Positions 63,388-64,000 of a stretch of 64,000 nucleotides of DNA are shown here, in pieces. Source of the stretch: Halosolutus gelatinilyticus (lineage in GTDB: Archaea; Halobacteriota; Halobacteria; Halobacteriales; Natrialbaceae); NCBI RefSeq assembly GCF_023028105.1, contig NZ_CP095491.1:3658001-3722000 (forward strand), written 5' to 3'. Position 1 is the stretch's first letter. Each line of letters starts with the position of its first letter. A program made the translations under genes and the position numbers. The notes beneath the pieces are model-generated. The model made no database searches. It was not told where the DNA came from and saw nothing but the letters and a program-made list of their open reading frames with translations.

Positions 63388-64000
63388 TCAATTACTGTAC
63401 ACAGTATCTCCGATCTCGAATTCGACAGGTGCTTCTAACTCTGGATCGACGACTTCGTATACTTTTGAATTGGTCTTGCCGGGCATCCTCACCAAATCGT
63501 AGTCGGCAATCTTGCTCAGATAGTTCCATGCTTGTCGCCATGCGACTGGCTCGCGTTGCTCCCCCTCGAAGATCGCCTCTTTGTGCTCATGGTAGACGTC
63601 TTTCAGTTCGGTTCCGATCGGGCCGACCGCGCGCAGGAGCTCGTACAGTCGGAGATGCGTCACCGGTAGCGACCGCAGGTTGGCCTTTCGGATCATGCGC
63701 TTTGCACGATCGAACGAGTCCCGGACATCGCTTTCGCGGATCGTCCCGTGGTCGCGGTCCATCGCGATCTCGGCGGCGGCGAGCACAGACTTGATCGCGT
63801 ACCGTGCAACCCCACCGGTTTCGTCAGCGATTCACTCCAGCTGGCCGATCGAAATCGGGTTTCCGATCAGCCCGTGCTCGACTCGGGGCTCGAGGATGCC
63901 GACGAGCTCCGGAACGCGATATTTTCGATACTCGATCTGGCGATCGCCGTGGAACTGCGGTCGGAGGTTCCGATCGACACGATTGAGCCACTCGGTGTCC
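63388..64000 (-). pseudogene. C-terminal half of an Orc1/Cdc6 initiator with in-frame TGA (cut by window edge)
   Basis: Read leftward from the window edge the frame gives DTEWLNRVDRNLRPQFHGDR, IEYRKYRVPELVGIL, NPISIGQLE, then TGA at 63834-63832, then directly IADETGGVARYAIKSVLAAA and a full winged helix (LPVTHLRLYELLRAVGPIG, AWNYLSKIADYDLVRMPGK). The stop falls where a conserved-looking Arg codon (CGA to TGA) would be, inside the AAA+ lid. Everything else in this half looks intact, so the break is recent, or a sequence error. The part after the TGA is 132 residues from its first Met. Confidence 0.85.

Overview
The window reads as chromosomal DNA of a halophilic archaeon (Halobacteria, probably the Natrialba/Natrinema side, by feel rather than by a tree). 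The evidence is GC-rich DNA with very acidic proteins, Tat (twin-arginine) lipoprotein signals, leaderless genes with a TATA box about 25-30 nt before the start codon, HalOD1, DUF7344 and bacterio-opsin-activator-type regulators, RibL, Nop5/fibrillarin, TFS and gamma-glutamylcysteine biosynthesis.

1-25 kb is an ordinary, dense housekeeping region. It holds FAD synthase, a secreted P19-like/cohesin-like pair, ilvD, yqeC-mobA, a zinc dehydrogenase of formaldehyde-dehydrogenase type, a CobW-type GTPase, a GHMP-family enzyme, a RadA/KaiC-like ATPase, TFS, an orphan four-cluster ferredoxin divergent from a HiPIP lipoprotein, dinB with a C-terminal PCNA-binding peptide, a J-domain membrane protein, a uracil-DNA glycosylase, nikR, ctaA, an M24-like protein and gshA. 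Two related stem-loop elements lie in intergenic DNA at 19.17-19.25 and 24.19-24.29 kb.

25.5-30.5 kb is a complete nucleoside-type (BMP/NupOPQ-like) ABC importer operon whose genes overlap by GTGA. 30.6-37.8 kb holds flpA-nop5, a secreted Asn/Glu/Ser-rich repeat protein, DUF2391 and DUF63 membrane proteins, an IMPase-family phosphatase and a Usp protein. 37.8-38.8 kb is an AT-rich island with a 39-residue zinc-ribbon gene beside tRNA-Leu(CAA). 39-54 kb returns to core genes: DUF309, a deacylase, DUF502, a ThDP enzyme of acetolactate-synthase type, glutaredoxin, the CTAG methylase zim, ggt, a very large PAS/GAF/Bat/HTH-10 regulator and HalOD1.

From about 54 kb to the end the DNA changes: GC falls, codon use is looser, genes are broken and regulators accumulate. 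A membrane histidine kinase is disrupted by three frameshifts. Four separate relics of Orc1/Cdc6 initiators occur at 55.2, 58.4-58.9, 60.1 and 63.4-64.0 kb, the last with an in-frame TGA. Between them sit an intact GAF/PAS histidine kinase, a FxLYD lipoprotein, Lrp/AsnC, two DUF7344 proteins, TrmB and HalOD1. This looks like a decayed replication-origin or integrated-replicon region. The most interesting items are this Orc1 graveyard, the paired stem-loop elements, the repeat-bearing secreted protein, and the opposed DNA-word biases (CTAG very rare, GCGATCGC very frequent).
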